Assembly (NCBI GenBank): GCA_937132065.1
Contig: CAKZNT010000054.1
Coordinates: forward strand, 1 to 64,000
DNA: 64,000 bases
Source: an uncultured Loktanella sp.
GTDB lineage: Bacteria > Pseudomonadota > Alphaproteobacteria > Rhodobacterales > Rhodobacteraceae
Reading direction: 5' to 3'
Every line of letters starts with the position of its first letter. Within the stretch, counting starts at the first letter, position 1. A program made the translations under genes and the position numbers. Below are positions 33,648 through 42,654 of the stretch, one piece after another. The notes under the pieces are model-generated. The model saw only the letters and a program-made list of their open reading frames with translations. It made no database searches and was not told where the DNA came from.

Positions 33648-34991
33648 TTACCCTCGCGCGAACTCCGGATAGGCTTCCATTCCCATCTCGGACATGTCCA
33701 GCCCGTTGATCTCTGCTTCAGGCGACACCCGAATGCCGACAAGTGATTTCAGGACCCTGAACCCGATGAGGCTTGCAAAGAACACGAACACCCCGATCGC
33801 CGAAAAGCCGATAAACTGCGTCACAAACGACGTGCCTTGGGTATAAACGGGCACAACCATTGTCCCCCAGAACCCCGCCATCAGGTGCACAGGGATCGCC
33901 CCCACGACATCATCAATCTTGAGCCTGTCGAGGAATGGCACGGCGAACACAACGATAATCCCGCCGACAGCGCCGATCCAGACTGCGCCGAACAATGACG
34001 GATCAAGCGGCCCTGCGGTGATCGAGACAAGTCCCGCCAGCGCCCCGTTCAGGACCATCGTCAAATCTGCCTTCTTGTATATCAACTGTGTGGCGAACAA
34101 TGCCGCAATCGCCCCGGCGGCGGCTGCCATGTTGGTGTTTGCGAATATCCGACCCACGTCTGTGATATCCCCGACAGTGCCAGCCGCAAGTTGTGATCCA
34201 CCGTTGAACCCGAACCACCCCATCCAGAGGATAAACGTCCCTAAAGTGGCCAGCGCAAGGTTTGATCCTGGCATCGGAATGACCCGCCCATCTTTGTATT
34301 TTCCGATCCGTGGCCCCAGAACGATCACCCCTGCAAGCGCCGCAAATCCGCCTGCTGCGTGCACCAGTGTGGACCCCGCAAAGTCGGAGAACCCAAGCTC
34401 GGACAACCAGCCGCCGCCCCACTGCCACGAAGCTTCAATCGGGTAGATAACCCCCGTCAGCACCACGACAAAGATCAGGAACGGCCAGAGTTTGACCCGT
34501 TCGGCCATTGTCCCCGACACGATGCTTGCTGTCGTCGCGCAGAACATCAACTGAAAGAAGAAGTCGGAGGCGACCGAGGCGTAGTCCAGCGCGGCTTCGC
34601 TTGCGCTTAGTCCGACTGGATCAAGCGTTGTGACGCTAAAGAGCGGTCCGAGCCAGCCATCGATTAGCCACCCTTCGCCCGGATACATCAGGTTAAATCC
34701 GATCAGCCAATACATCAGCGATGCGAGCGAAAAGAGCGCGATGTTTTTGGTCAGCTGCGTTGTGACGTTTTTGGAGCGCACCAACCCTGCCTCTAACATC
34801 GCAAAGCCTGCCGCCATCCAGAACACCAGAAACCCGCCAATCAGGAACAACAGTGTTGTCATGATGTAGGGGCCGATCACGTCAAAGTCGGGTGCTGCGT
34901 CTTGCGCTGCGGCGAGTGTCGGTAGCGTCGAAAGCCCGAGGCTTGCGAAAGCTGTTTTGCTGAATGCCATCTTCATTTTTCCATATCCCAT
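33648..34991 (-). CDS. amtB: Ammonium transporter AmtB
   Basis: AmtB conducts ammonium or ammonia across the inner membrane as a trimer. About eleven helices follow a signal-like start. The twin pore histidines are His211 (STLVHAAGG) and His369 (IPVHLMAGFWG). FAMLEAGLVRSKN near 65 and MYPGEGW near 102 are diagnostic. It lies directly downstream of glnK with 1 base between. I use ATG 34991, preceded by TGAGG; ATG 34976 is also possible. Trapping of GlnK on AmtB when nitrogen is plentiful is known for this pair. Confidence 0.96.
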   Translation of the reverse strand: MGYGKMKMAFSKTAFASLGLSTLPTLAAAQDAAPDFDVIGPYIMTTLLFLIGGFLVFWMAAGFAMLEAGLVRSKNVTTQLTKNIALFSLASLMYWLIGFNLMYPGEGWLIDGWLGPLFSVTTLDPVGLSASEAALDYASVASDFFFQLMFCATTASIVSGTMAERVKLWPFLIFVVVLTGVIYPIEASWQWGGGWLSELGFSDFAGSTLVHAAGGFAALAGVIVLGPRIGKYKDGRVIPMPGSNLALATLGTFILWMGWFGFNGGSQLAAGTVGDITDVGRIFANTNMAAAAGAIAALFATQLIYKKADLTMVLNGALAGLVSITAGPLDPSLFGAVWIGAVGGIIVVFAVPFLDRLKIDDVVGAIPVHLMAGFWGTMVVPVYTQGTSFVTQFIGFSAIGVFVFFASLIGFRVLKSLVGIRVSPEAEINGLDMSEMGMEAYPEFARG

Positions 34992-34992
34992 T

Positions 34993-35331
34993 TCAAAGCG
35001 CCTCATCGTCTTTCTCGCCTGTCCGCACCCGCACAGCCGCCTCCACGTCGAGGACAAATATTTTGCCGTCACCGATTTTGTCTGTCTTGGCTGCCTGCGC
35101 GATTGTGCTCACGATGGTTTCGGCCAGATCATCGGCCACCACGATCTCGAGCTTGATTTTCGGCACGAAGTTCACCGTGTATTCGGCCCCTCGATAGACC
35201 TCGGTGTGCCCTGATTGCGTGCCGAACCCTTTGATTTCGGACACCATCATGCCCCGCACGCCCACGCAGGTCAGCGCATCGCGCACCTCGTCGAGCTTGT
35301 AAGGTTTGATTGTTGCGATGATCAGTTTCAC
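34993..35331 (-). CDS. glnK: PII nitrogen regulatory protein GlnK
   Basis: A 112-residue PII protein. It senses 2-oxoglutarate and ATP/ADP and controls AmtB and nitrogen enzymes. Tyr51, the uridylylation site on the T-loop, is present in EVYRGAEYTVNF. Other conserved strings are the start MKLIIATIKPYKLDEVRDAL, the B-loop KTDKIGDGKIFV and the C-loop VRVRTGEKDDEAL. It leads the glnK-amtB operon. TGCAC-type motifs upstream could be NtrC sites. Confidence 0.97.
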   Translation of the reverse strand: MKLIIATIKPYKLDEVRDALTCVGVRGMMVSEIKGFGTQSGHTEVYRGAEYTVNFVPKIKLEIVVADDLAETIVSTIAQAAKTDKIGDGKIFVLDVEAAVRVRTGEKDDEAL

Positions 35332-35403
35332 GCGGCTTCCCCTTGTCGGTTTCTGTCATGGCCGTCGCGACATGCGCTGGCTCTCACATCAGACAAACCC
35401 GAT

Positions 35404-35476
35404 GCTGCACGTGCAGCAACGCTTTCACGGGGGCGCAATCGCTTGAAAACTTGAAGAATTGCACATTTTTTGCACA
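35404..35476 (-). promoter_or_regulatory. Candidate nitrogen-control region upstream of glnK
   Basis: A 14-base perfect palindrome GCTGCACGTGCAGC is at 35404-35417. A direct repeat TTGCACA occurs at 35459 and 35470, 11 bases apart. TGCAC is also the half-site core of enterobacterial NtrC operators. No good sigma54 promoter is seen. The rest of the 270-base gap (35332-35601) shows no gene. Confidence 0.35.
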
Positions 35477-35601
35477 ATTGGACGCGGCTGTTTAATAAAT
35501 AGGCACGATCTAAAGCCAGAGAATGCGTTTCTTGTTCTAAACAATCGGAACCGAAGCAGCTATGGTGACAAAAAACAGACGCAAACGTCAGTAGGCAGAG
35601 C

Positions 35602-37755
35602 ATGAGTAACAACGGTAAAAAGCGGCCATCATTGGTGGCTGACAAGCGATACACGACGAAACCCGCCCCCAAAAAGGCCGCGCCAAAGAAGGCCGCCCGC
35701 CGCAAAGCCGCAAAGCCCAAAGTCCACCGTGGCCCGATTGGCTGGTTGATTGCGAGCGTTCTCGGGGTGATCGGTTTTGTGCTCAAGCTCATCTGGAAGG
35801 TGATCTGGCGCGGCGCAGTCGTGATGACGCTCATTGTTGGCATGGGCGTTTATTACTTTGCCAGCCAGATGCCGCCGATTGGCGAGGTCATTGATGGCCG
35901 TGCGCGTGGTTCTGTGACGATGGCCGATAACGCGGGACAAGTGTTTGCGTGGCGTGGCGACCAGTTTGGCGGCATGATCACGACCGAGACTGTGTCCGAG
36001 CACCTCAAGAATGCGGTTGTCGCCTCCGAGGACAAGCGGTTCTATCGCCACTTTGGCGTTTCGCCGCGCGGGATTGCATCTGCGGTGCGTATTAACCTGC
36101 GCGCGGGCCGTGGTCCGCTGTCTGGCAACGGCGGCTCCACGATCACCCAGCAGGTCGGCAAACTATTGTGTCTTGGTGTGCCTTACGACCCGAATACGTG
36201 GGAGAACGAGGCCGCATACGAGGCGGATTGTCGTCGCACAACCCTTTGGCGCAAGGTCAAAGAGGCCGTGTTCGCAATGGGCATGGAAGCCGCCTATACC
36301 AAGGACGAAATCCTGACGATCTATTTGAACCGCGCCTATTTGGGTGCAGGGTCACGCGGGTTTGAGGCCGCGTCCCAACGCTATTTCGGGAAATCCTCCG
36401 CACAAGTGACCCCTGCGGAGGCTGCGATGTTGTCAAGCTTGCTCCCTGCGCCGACAAGCCGCGCGCCAACCCGTGACCTGCAACGCGCCCAAGACTTTGC
36501 CGCGGTTGTCATCGGGTTGATGGAAACCCAAGGCTATCTGTCTGCCTCTGCCGCTGCCGAGGCCCGCGCGAACCCTGCAACCCTGTCCGCCGCGGCCGAA
36601 CGGCGCGCGGGTGGCTATTTTGCCGATTGGGTGATGGCCAGTGGCCCCGAGTTTTTCACCCGCAACACGACCGAAGATGTGATCATCCGCACCACCATCG
36701 ACCAGCGCATTCAAACCGCTGCCGAGGATGCATTGAAGTGGGTCTTCGAGAACAAAATCCGCACCGGTTCAGAGGCGCAGGCCGCGATTGTTGTCATGTC
36801 TGCTGACGGCGCAGTGCGTGCGATGGTCGGTGGCCGCGATAGCACCGTAACGGGTGCATTCAACCGCGCGACCCAAGCGAACCGCCAAACAGGGTCGGCG
36901 TTCAAGCCGTTTGTTTATGCAGCGGCGCTTGATCTTGGCATGACCCCCAATGACATGGTGAACGATGTCGAGACCTGCTGGAACGTGCGCGGCTCTGGGC
37001 AGTGGTGTCCCAAGAACTACGATCGCAAATTCAAAGGTCCCATCACCCTGACCCAAGCTTTGGTCGAGAGCCGCAATGTCCCTGCTGTGGTGCTATCAGA
37101 GCAGATGGGTCGCGAGATGGTGCGCAATGTCGCCACCGGATTTGGCATCGAAAGCGATCTGGCGGCTGGCCCTGCCCTTGCGCTTGGCGCGTCAGAGAGC
37201 ACGCTGCTTGAAATGACGGGCGCTTTTGCGGGTATCTTGAACGGAGGGTCGTCCGTCACCCCTTACGGGTTGGTCGATCTGCGGTTTCAAGGAGACACAG
37301 AGCCATTGATGGACAGTGTGGGCGCAGGCATCGGCGAGCGCGTCATTCAGCAAAGTGCCGCCCGCGAATTGACGTGGATGATGGCGCAGGTTGTCGAGAA
37401 TGGCACGGGCCGCCGTGCCCGCATTGACGGCTGGGAGATTGCTGGCAAATCCGGCACGACCTCTGCGGCGCGCGATGCGTGGTTTATCGCGTTCACGGGC
37501 GAATACGTCACGGGCGTCTGGATGGGATATGATGACAATCGCCCCCTCACGGGTGTGACGGGTGGCGGCTTGCCTGCCGATATCTGGCGCGAAACGATGA
37601 CCCGTGTGCTTGCGGGCCGCCCTGCTGTGCCGCTTCCGATGACGGCGCCAACTGCGCCTGCGACGGGTGCTGTGCTTGAAGGTGGCACGCCTGACGCGGC
37701 GCCTGATCAGGAAATCCTGAACGTGCTCGATAGCATCTTGAACGGAGGCAACTAG
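35602..37755 (+). CDS. Class A penicillin-binding protein (PBP1A-type), bifunctional
   Basis: This enzyme both polymerises glycan strands and cross-links peptides in the periplasm. A basic tail of about 40 residues (PAPKKAAPKKAARRKAAKPK) precedes one membrane helix at about 46-88. The glycosyltransferase domain has catalytic Glu143 in ASEDKRFYRHFG and GGSTITQQVGK near 177. The transpeptidase has SxxK Ser432 (TGSAFKPF), SRN at 490-492 and KSGTT at 616-620. At 717 residues it is complete. It ends in CTAG shared with a convergent gene. The basic tail is longer than in E. coli homologues. Confidence 0.95.
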   Translation: MSNNGKKRPSLVADKRYTTKPAPKKAAPKKAARRKAAKPKVHRGPIGWLIASVLGVIGFVLKLIWKVIWRGAVVMTLIVGMGVYYFASQMPPIGEVIDGRARGSVTMADNAGQVFAWRGDQFGGMITTETVSEHLKNAVVASEDKRFYRHFGVSPRGIASAVRINLRAGRGPLSGNGGSTITQQVGKLLCLGVPYDPNTWENEAAYEADCRRTTLWRKVKEAVFAMGMEAAYTKDEILTIYLNRAYLGAGSRGFEAASQRYFGKSSAQVTPAEAAMLSSLLPAPTSRAPTRDLQRAQDFAAVVIGLMETQGYLSASAAAEARANPATLSAAAERRAGGYFADWVMASGPEFFTRNTTEDVIIRTTIDQRIQTAAEDALKWVFENKIRTGSEAQAAIVVMSADGAVRAMVGGRDSTVTGAFNRATQANRQTGSAFKPFVYAAALDLGMTPNDMVNDVETCWNVRGSGQWCPKNYDRKFKGPITLTQALVESRNVPAVVLSEQMGREMVRNVATGFGIESDLAAGPALALGASESTLLEMTGAFAGILNGGSSVTPYGLVDLRFQGDTEPLMDSVGAGIGERVIQQSAARELTWMMAQVVENGTGRRARIDGWEIAGKSGTTSAARDAWFIAFTGEYVTGVWMGYDDNRPLTGVTGGGLPADIWRETMTRVLAGRPAVPLPMTAPTAPATGAVLEGGTPDAAPDQEILNVLDSILNGGN

Positions 37756-38132
37756 GTCGGGTCGACGCAACGGTCATAGACAAAGGCATAGCCGTTCCAG
37801 ACCATGATCAGGCCATCGGTTTCCTTGTTTTGCATCATCATTGCCCGCTCGGTCCAGTTCTGGTCGCCGCCCGAGCACTGCATGGTGTAAAGGGTCGCGT
37901 CCATGTCGTTTACATTCACGGGCTTGGTCATCCGGCACTCGACTTCGACCCCGTAAAAGATGCCGTCCTCGATCTTGAGCGCGCCACCGTCTACGCCGAT
38001 CAAGGCGCATTCCGCGTTTGCGGTTTGCTTGAATATGCCGTCATACGGACCCGCGCCAACACAGGTGGGCACGGCCAAAAGGCACAGGGCCACGCCGAGG
38101 CGTGTCGTGTAACTGGAGCGCTGAGTTGCCAT
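37752..38132 (-). CDS. Secreted protein, unknown
   Basis: A 126-residue protein with a signal peptide (TTRLGVALCLLAVPTCVGAG, likely cleavage near residue 29). The mature part holds three or four Cys (NAECALIGVD, VECRMTKP, MQCSGGDQNW, DRCVDPT), probably paired in disulfides. The string IEDGIFYGVEVECRM suggests a small beta-rich domain. I do not recognise a family. ATG 38132 fits the signal peptide better than the long frame to 38180. It is convergent with the penicillin-binding protein and shares its stop tetranucleotide. Confidence 0.7.
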   Translation of the reverse strand: MATQRSSYTTRLGVALCLLAVPTCVGAGPYDGIFKQTANAECALIGVDGGALKIEDGIFYGVEVECRMTKPVNVNDMDATLYTMQCSGGDQNWTERAMMMQNKETDGLIMVWNGYAFVYDRCVDPT

Positions 38133-38308
38133 AATTATTCTCCATTGCGATGCGGCGGCTCTGAAAACCACTGCTAACATAGTGCGTATGTCACCTATTT
38201 GCGATGTTTTTGCGGCGATATACGATAACGCGTTAACTTTGCTGTTATTTTATGTAGGTTGCAGGGATATTAAGCCAAAGCATTTAAATCGAAGGCGACC
38301 GTAACCGC

Positions 38309-40048
38309 ATGTCCGACGAACTGACCGCCCGAGGCAGGGCTGAACTGATAAAAGCCCGAAGCGAAAGCCGCACCCTTTATTGGATGGTCGGCTTGTTTAG
38401 CTTCTTTGTGAACATGCTGATGCTGACGGGGCCGCTATACATGTTGAACGTCTACGACCGTGTGCTGGGGTCACGTTCGCTTGAGACATTGATCGCGCTT
38501 TCGGTGCTGGTTGCGTTTCTCTATGGCTGCATGGGCATTCTGGATTTCGTGCGTGGCCGTGTGATGGGGCGCGTGGGCGCGCGTTTTCAGGCGCAGATGG
38601 ACCGCCGTGTTTTCTCTGCCGTTCTCAAGGCGACCACGTTAAACCGCGCGCCGCGCGAGGCCGCGACTGGCTTGCGCGATCTGGAGGCAGTGCAGCGGTT
38701 GATCACCTCTCCCGCGCTCATGGCGCTGTTCGATTTGCCTTGGGCGCCCCTGTTCTTTCTTGGCATCTTTATCTTTCATCCACTGATGGGTGTGCTTGCG
38801 CTTGTTGGCGCATTGGCCCTGATTATCGTGGCGATTTTAAACCAAGCGATGACGCGCGGCCCGCTAGAGCGGGCCAATGCAACCTCGTTTGCCTCCGAAA
38901 CACTTGGCGCGCAAATTCGCAGCGAAAGCGAGATGGTGCATTCGCTTGGCATGCGCGGCGCGGCGTTCGATCGCTGGCAAATCGCGCGCGGCGCCTCCCT
39001 TGATGCGACAATCGGGGCGGCGGATACGGCGGGCACGTTTACCTCGCTGACAAAGGCGTTTCGCCTGTTTTTACAATCCGCGATGCTGGGCTTGGGGGCG
39101 TATCTTGTTCTTCAGGCCGAACTCACCCCTGGTGCGATGATTGCGGGATCGATCCTGCTGGGTCGCGGCCTTGCCCCGATTGAGATGATCGTTGGCCAAT
39201 GGGCCGTGTTCCAGAAGGGGCGCGAGGGATGGCGCAAGTTGTCGGTTCTGCTGGGCAATGTGCCCGTGGACCAGACCCGCACAAACCTGCCAAAACCCAC
39301 TGCCCGATTGGTGGCGGATCAGGTCACGATGCTGCCCCCGGGTGGACAGCAAGCCACGTTGCGCACGATCAGTTTTGCAGTTGAGCCGGGTCAAGCGGTC
39401 GGCATTATCGGCACGTCTGGCGCGGGGAAATCGACGCTTGCACGCGCGCTGACAGGCGTGTGGAAACCTGCGGGTGGCAAAATCCGTCTCGATGGTGCGG
39501 CACTTGATCAATATGATCCTGATGTTTTGGGCCAGCACATTGGCTACCTGCCCCAGCGGGTGCAATTGTTTGACGGCACGATCAAGGAAAACATCGCGCG
39601 CATGTCGCTTGCGCCAGATGATGCGCTCGTGGTTGAGGCCGCCAAAAAGGCGGACGCCCACGAGATGATCCTCAAGCTCCCTGACGGCTATGACACGCGC
39701 GTCACCGCAACGGGTGGCCAGTTGTCGGGCGGTCAAATCCAGCGCGTTGGCCTTGCCCGTGCGCTCTATGGTGATCCCGTGGTGCTGGTGCTCGACGAGC
39801 CGAACTCCAACCTTGATAACAGCGGTTCAGCCGCGCTTAACAAGGCGGTGCAGATGCAAAAGGCTGCGGGCGGCATCGTGTTTGTCATGGCCCACCGCCC
39901 CGATGCGATTTTCCATTGTGACACCCTTTTGGTGTTGGAGAACGGCACGAAGCGGGCCTATGGCCCCAAGGACGAAGTGCTGCAACAAGTGACGAAAAAC
40001 CGCGACGAGATTGTCAAAGCGGCAGGCAAAGGCGCGGGCGTATCATGA
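38309..40048 (+). CDS. Type I secretion ABC transporter (PrtD/LapB type)
   Basis: The inner-membrane pump of a type I secretion system. The membrane domain covers residues about 20-310; the start [35 protein letters not shown] is typical in content of the PrtD branch. The ATPase domain has Walker [10 protein letters not shown] (368-376), signature LSGGQ (472-476) and Walker B VLVLDEPN (492-499). There is no N-terminal peptidase domain, so it should move RTX-type proteins without leader cleavage. The adaptor gene follows with a 4-base overlap. No substrate gene is adjacent. Confidence 0.94.
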   Translation: MSDELTARGRAELIKARSESRTLYWMVGLFSFFVNMLMLTGPLYMLNVYDRVLGSRSLETLIALSVLVAFLYGCMGILDFVRGRVMGRVGARFQAQMDRRVFSAVLKATTLNRAPREAATGLRDLEAVQRLITSPALMALFDLPWAPLFFLGIFIFHPLMGVLALVGALALIIVAILNQAMTRGPLERANATSFASETLGAQIRSESEMVHSLGMRGAAFDRWQIARGASLDATIGAADTAGTFTSLTKAFRLFLQSAMLGLGAYLVLQAELTPGAMIAGSILLGRGLAPIEMIVGQWAVFQKGREGWRKLSVLLGNVPVDQTRTNLPKPTARLVADQVTMLPPGGQQATLRTISFAVEPGQAVGIIGTSGAGKSTLARALTGVWKPAGGKIRLDGAALDQYDPDVLGQHIGYLPQRVQLFDGTIKENIARMSLAPDDALVVEAAKKADAHEMILKLPDGYDTRVTATGGQLSGGQIQRVGLARALYGDPVVLVLDEPNSNLDNSGSAALNKAVQMQKAAGGIVFVMAHRPDAIFHCDTLLVLENGTKRAYGPKDEVLQQVTKNRDEIVKAAGKGAGVS

Positions 40049-41352
40049 CCACTCAAGCACAAGACCCGAAACATCGCTGGTCCTCTCGTGGGCCGATGAC
40101 CCTTGGCCTGCTCGCGCTTCTGGTGCTTGTTGGCGGGTTTGGCACATGGGCCGTGATGGCGCAGATTACGGGCGCGGTCATCGCGTCTGGCCAGATCGAA
40201 GTGGATCGCAACCGCCAAGTCATCCAGCATCCTGACGGCGGCGTCGTCGCGCAGATCATTGTTGACGAGGGGGATACTGTGGCCGAGGGCGATTTGTTGA
40301 TCCGCCTTGATGCAACGGTTTTGCAATCGGAATTGGCTGTAGTCGAGGGGCAGCTCTTTGAAATTTTGGCCCGCCGTGGCCGCCTTGAGGCGGAACGTGA
40401 TGGCGCGGAAGTGATCACGTTTGATCCTCTCTTGATGGAAGTGCCCACAGGCGGCGCCCTGATGGAGGGGCAAGTGCGCCTGTTTGAGGCCCGTCTTGAT
40501 AGCACCAAGCGCGCCACCGAGCAGCTCGACCAACAACGTGCGCAAATTTCAAGTCAGCTTGACGGGATTTCGTCACAAAATGCGGCTCTCGCGACCCAAA
40601 GCGCCTTAGTGCAGCAAGAGCTGGCTGACCAACAAAAGCTACTTGAGCAACGTCTTGTGCAGGCCAGCCGCGTCCTTGCGTTGCAGCGCGAAGAGGCGAA
40701 TTTGCTGGGCCGTCAGGGCGAGTTGACCGCCAGCGCCGCCCAAGCTGCCGAGCGTATGACCGAGATCGAAATTCAGGTGCTGACCCTGACGACAACGCGG
40801 CGCGAGGAGGCGATCACCCGCCTGCGCGATTTACAATACAACGAGTTGGAGTTGTCAGAGCGCCGCCGCACTTTGACCCGCCAGCTTGATCGTTTGGATA
40901 TTCGCGCCCCTGTGTCTGGCATCGTTTACGGCATGCAGGTTTTCGCCCCCCGCTCTGTGATCCGCGCCGCTGATCCTGTGATGTTCCTTGTCCCGCAAGA
41001 TCGCCCGCTGGTGATCGCGACCAAGGTGACCCCGACCGATATCGACCAGATCCACCTTGGTCAGGACGTGACCCTGCGGTTCTCGGCATTTGACCAGCGC
41101 CGCACACCTGAACTCAATGGCACGGTGACCCTCGTATCTGCCGATATTTTTCAGGATGAGGTGACGGGTCAGTCCTATTATCAGGCCGAGGTCCAGTTGA
41201 ACGAAGGTGAACTGGCGCGACTGCCCGCGGACATGATCCTGATCCCGGGCATGCCCGTCGAGGCGTTCGTGCGCACCGCAGACCGCAGCCCGATGGATTA
41301 CCTGCTCAAACCGCTTGCTGACTATTTTGCAAAAGCATTTCGCGAGAGTTGA
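40045..41352 (+). CDS. Type I secretion periplasmic adaptor (HlyD family)
   Basis: The membrane-fusion subunit that joins the ABC transporter to an outer-membrane TolC. One N-terminal helix ([20 protein letters not shown]), then a lipoyl half ([20 protein letters not shown], near 57-76), a long coiled coil ([20 protein letters not shown] to about residue 280), and the second lipoyl/barrel part ([22 protein letters not shown] text near 285-300). At 435 residues it is normal. Its ATG overlaps the transporter stop by 4 bases. A TolC gene is not in the window. Confidence 0.94.
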   Translation: MTTQAQDPKHRWSSRGPMTLGLLALLVLVGGFGTWAVMAQITGAVIASGQIEVDRNRQVIQHPDGGVVAQIIVDEGDTVAEGDLLIRLDATVLQSELAVVEGQLFEILARRGRLEAERDGAEVITFDPLLMEVPTGGALMEGQVRLFEARLDSTKRATEQLDQQRAQISSQLDGISSQNAALATQSALVQQELADQQKLLEQRLVQASRVLALQREEANLLGRQGELTASAAQAAERMTEIEIQVLTLTTTRREEAITRLRDLQYNELELSERRRTLTRQLDRLDIRAPVSGIVYGMQVFAPRSVIRAADPVMFLVPQDRPLVIATKVTPTDIDQIHLGQDVTLRFSAFDQRRTPELNGTVTLVSADIFQDEVTGQSYYQAEVQLNEGELARLPADMILIPGMPVEAFVRTADRSPMDYLLKPLADYFAKAFRES

Positions 41353-41410
41353 TTGCGCAGGACCGGCCACCTCGCTAGCTTGCATGAAAATGCAATTAAA
41401 AGGGTGACCC

Positions 41411-41875
41411 ATGACAAGCGTGATTGAGACAAAACTGGCTGAACTCGGCGTAACACTTCCTGATGCGCCTGCACCTGCGGCCAACTATGTGCCCTTCGTT
41501 GTTGACGGCAACACGGTCTATGTTTCGGGGCAGATTTCGTCTGGTCCAGACGGGTTTATCGTGGGTAAACTGGGCGCTGATCTGAGTGCCGAGCAAGGTG
41601 CGGATGCGGCGAAGTCTTGCGCCATCAGCTTGCTGTCGCAACTCAAGGCCGCGTGTGGCGGCGACATTGACCGCCTTGAACGGGTCGTCAAGCTTACGGG
41701 GTTCGTCAACTCGACTGCCGACTTTACCGACCAGCCAAAGGTGATCAACGGGGCGTCCGACTTTATGGTTGCTGCCTTGGGCGACAAGGGCCGCCATGCC
41801 CGTTCCGCCGTGAGCGCCGCGAGCCTGCCATTTGGTGTCGCTGTCGAAATCGAAGCGATCTTTACGATCAAATGA
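41411..41875 (+). CDS. RidA family protein
   Basis: A 154-residue YjgF/RidA-type protein. Many members hydrolyse reactive enamines and imines formed by PLP enzymes. Conserved strings are NTVYVSGQISSGPDGF near 36-51 and GRHARSAVSAASLPFGVAVEIEA at the C-terminus, where the arginine (HARSAV) binds the carboxylate. The longer form (about 150 residues) is common in Alphaproteobacteria. AGGGTGACCC precedes the ATG. It overlaps the GDPD gene by 4 bases. Some subfamilies lack deaminase activity, so the exact role is open. Confidence 0.93.
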   Translation: MTSVIETKLAELGVTLPDAPAPAANYVPFVVDGNTVYVSGQISSGPDGFIVGKLGADLSAEQGADAAKSCAISLLSQLKAACGGDIDRLERVVKLTGFVNSTADFTDQPKVINGASDFMVAALGDKGRHARSAVSAASLPFGVAVEIEAIFTIK

Positions 41876-42624
41876 GCCTGCCTGACGTCTTTTTGACCCG
41901 CCCGCTTGCGCATCGTGGCTTGCATGATGTCGCTGCGGGCCGTGCCGAGAACAGCCCCAAGGCGTTCGCGGCGGCGATAGATGCGGGCTACGGGATCGAG
42001 CTTGACTTGCAGCTGTCACATGACGGTGTGCCAATGGTGTTTCACGACTATGACCTTGGCCGTTTGACCGCGAGCAAGGGGGCCGTTGCCACCCATACCG
42101 CAGCCGCGTTGGGCGAGATTGCGTTGCTGCACGATGGTGACGGTATCCCGACCCTTGCGCAGGTGTTGGCACAGGTCAACGGCCGCGCGCCGCTGCTTAT
42201 CGAGATCAAGGATCAGGACGGGATGATGGGCCAAAATGTTGGCCCGATGGGGGCTGCGGCCGCGGCGATCTTGCGCAACTATGCTGGCCCCTATGCCGTG
42301 ATGTCGTTTAACCCGCATGCGGTAGCAGAGATGCAAGACCTGCTCCCTGATGTGCCGCGCGGCATCGTGACCGACCCATATACGGCGAGCGACTGGCCGT
42401 TGCTGCCTGCGCAAGTGCGTGAGCGGCTGCGCGCCATTCCCGATTACGCGGGCACTGGATCATGCTTTGTCAGTCACAATGTGGCCGACCTTGCCGCGCC
42501 CCGCGTGGGCGACCTCAAGGCGCAGGGGGCGCACATCCTTTGCTGGACGGTAAAGTCGGCAAGCATGGAGGAACAGGCCCGTAAAGTTGCGGATAACGTC
42601 ACCTTTGAGGGTTACCTCGCTTGA
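41872..42624 (+). CDS. Glycerophosphodiester phosphodiesterase family protein
   Basis: A 250-residue cytoplasmic GDPD enzyme that hydrolyses glycerophosphodiesters to glycerol 3-phosphate and an alcohol. The active-site strings are LAHRGLHD (His14, Arg15), AENSPKAFAAAIDAGYGIELDL near 25-45 and VPMVFHDYDLGRLT near 51-64. No signal peptide is seen. It overlaps ridA upstream by 4 bases. It may take part in phospholipid turnover under phosphate stress, but no Pho box is evident. Confidence 0.92.
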   Translation: MSLPDVFLTRPLAHRGLHDVAAGRAENSPKAFAAAIDAGYGIELDLQLSHDGVPMVFHDYDLGRLTASKGAVATHTAAALGEIALLHDGDGIPTLAQVLAQVNGRAPLLIEIKDQDGMMGQNVGPMGAAAAAILRNYAGPYAVMSFNPHAVAEMQDLLPDVPRGIVTDPYTASDWPLLPAQVRERLRAIPDYAGTGSCFVSHNVADLAAPRVGDLKAQGAHILCWTVKSASMEEQARKVADNVTFEGYLA

Positions 42625-42654
42625 CCTTCGCAGGCGCGCGCCCAAGTTGTTCAT

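Noticed and set aside
35332..35601. Sigma54 promoter ahead of glnK
   Set aside because: I looked for GG-N10-GC on the minus strand. The best window (near 35410-35435) matches the TTGCT part but not the -24 element.
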